Assembly (NCBI GenBank): GCA_025465405.1
Contig: JAODNL010000348.1
Location: 1-5,223 of the forward strand
Direction: 5' to 3'
Source: Pseudonocardiales bacterium
GTDB taxonomy: Bacteria > Actinomycetota > Actinomycetes > Mycobacteriales > Jatrophihabitantaceae
Length of the DNA: 5,223 bases
The notes below the pieces were generated by a model. It saw only the letters and a program-made list of their open reading frames with translations, was not told the origin of the DNA and did no database searches. A program made the translations under genes and the position numbers. Shown one piece after another: positions 4,974 to 5,223 of this stretch (position 1 is its first letter; the number at the start of each line of letters is the position of its first letter).

Positions 4974-5223
4974 AGGCGTCGAGGACGCTGACCGCGATGC
5001 CGTACGGCACGAACCGCACCATGCGGTTCGGGTCTGTGTTGTTCTTGTTGGCCCGGAGCGCATCGAGTTCGGTCGCATACACCTCTTCGACTCTGGCGCC
5101 GCCATCTGAGTCGACGGTGTAGATGGCCCAGACTCCCTCGCCTGCCTCACCCGTGGTCTCCGGTTCACCCCGGGGACGCGAGTACCGCGCGAACTCGTCG
5201 AACAGCGCCGACCATCCTGCCCG
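4966..5223 (-). CDS. Hypothetical protein, N-terminus beyond right edge
   Basis: An open minus-strand frame enters from the right edge and ends at TAG 4968-4966, giving the last 85 residues of a longer protein. Codon use is strongly of the high-GC3 type and the residues read as a compact soluble domain: SALFDEFARYSRPRGE, VWAIYTVDSDGGARVEEVY (31-49), the helix ATELDALRANKNN, and the final strands MVRFVPYGIAVSVLD (68-82). A strand, an acidic turn, then a helix rich in Asn and Asp recalls many small actinobacterial hypothetical proteins, but I cannot name a family. No signal or membrane segment is visible in this part. It is convergent with the macro-like remnant. Confidence 0.75.
   Translation of the reverse strand, partial: RAGWSALFDEFARYSRPRGEPETTGEAGEGVWAIYTVDSDGGARVEEVYATELDALRANKNNTDPNRMVRFVPYGIAVSVLDASE

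Noticed and set aside
1..5223. CRISPR array, tRNA, rRNA, insertion sequence ends or attachment sites
   Set aside because: No regularly spaced repeats, no tRNA-like cloverleaf, no long terminal inverted repeats and no transposase or integrase motifs were seen on either strand.

Overview
The window is high-GC DNA whose genes prefer G or C at the third codon position and use weak or leaderless starts. This points to an actinobacterium, most likely Mycobacterium or a close relative; the assignment is an inference from style. All calls come from reading the translations by eye, with no database search.

Layout, left to right. (1) A minus-strand hypothetical protein gene runs off the left edge (complement <1..410). 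(2) A roughly 330-base stretch (411-737) has no firm gene; its one notable item is a 44-residue plus-strand ORF behind a near-perfect Shine-Dalgarno, with a hairpin over its start codon. (3) Two minus-strand genes follow: a 260-residue protein of unknown function (738..1520) with a helix-turn-helix-like tail, and upstream of it an NrtR-type regulator (1617..2303) made of a degenerate Nudix domain plus a winged helix. (4) Divergent from the regulator is the centrepiece (2377..3816), a fusion of an ADP-ribosylglycohydrolase with a CX5R phosphatase domain. The 73-base gap between them holds a plausible promoter and a candidate operator. (5) A decayed zone (3817-4965) contains minus-strand coding remnants and a plus-strand gene for a macro-domain-like protein split by a frameshift and apparently truncated. 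(6) A second minus-strand hypothetical gene enters from the right edge (complement 4966..>5223).

The common thread is ADP-ribose. The fusion enzyme should release ADP-ribose from a modified target and may also remove a phosphate. The NrtR-type protein looks like an ADP-ribose or NAD-metabolite sensor that has lost Nudix catalysis. The broken gene resembles an ADP-ribose-binding macro domain. A simple model is that the regulator represses the divergent promoters until ADP-ribose or a related nucleotide accumulates. The unknown 260-residue gene may be co-transcribed with the regulator. The right-hand side looks like an accessory region that has lost pieces, since intact coding frames at both edges flank shifted and cut ones.
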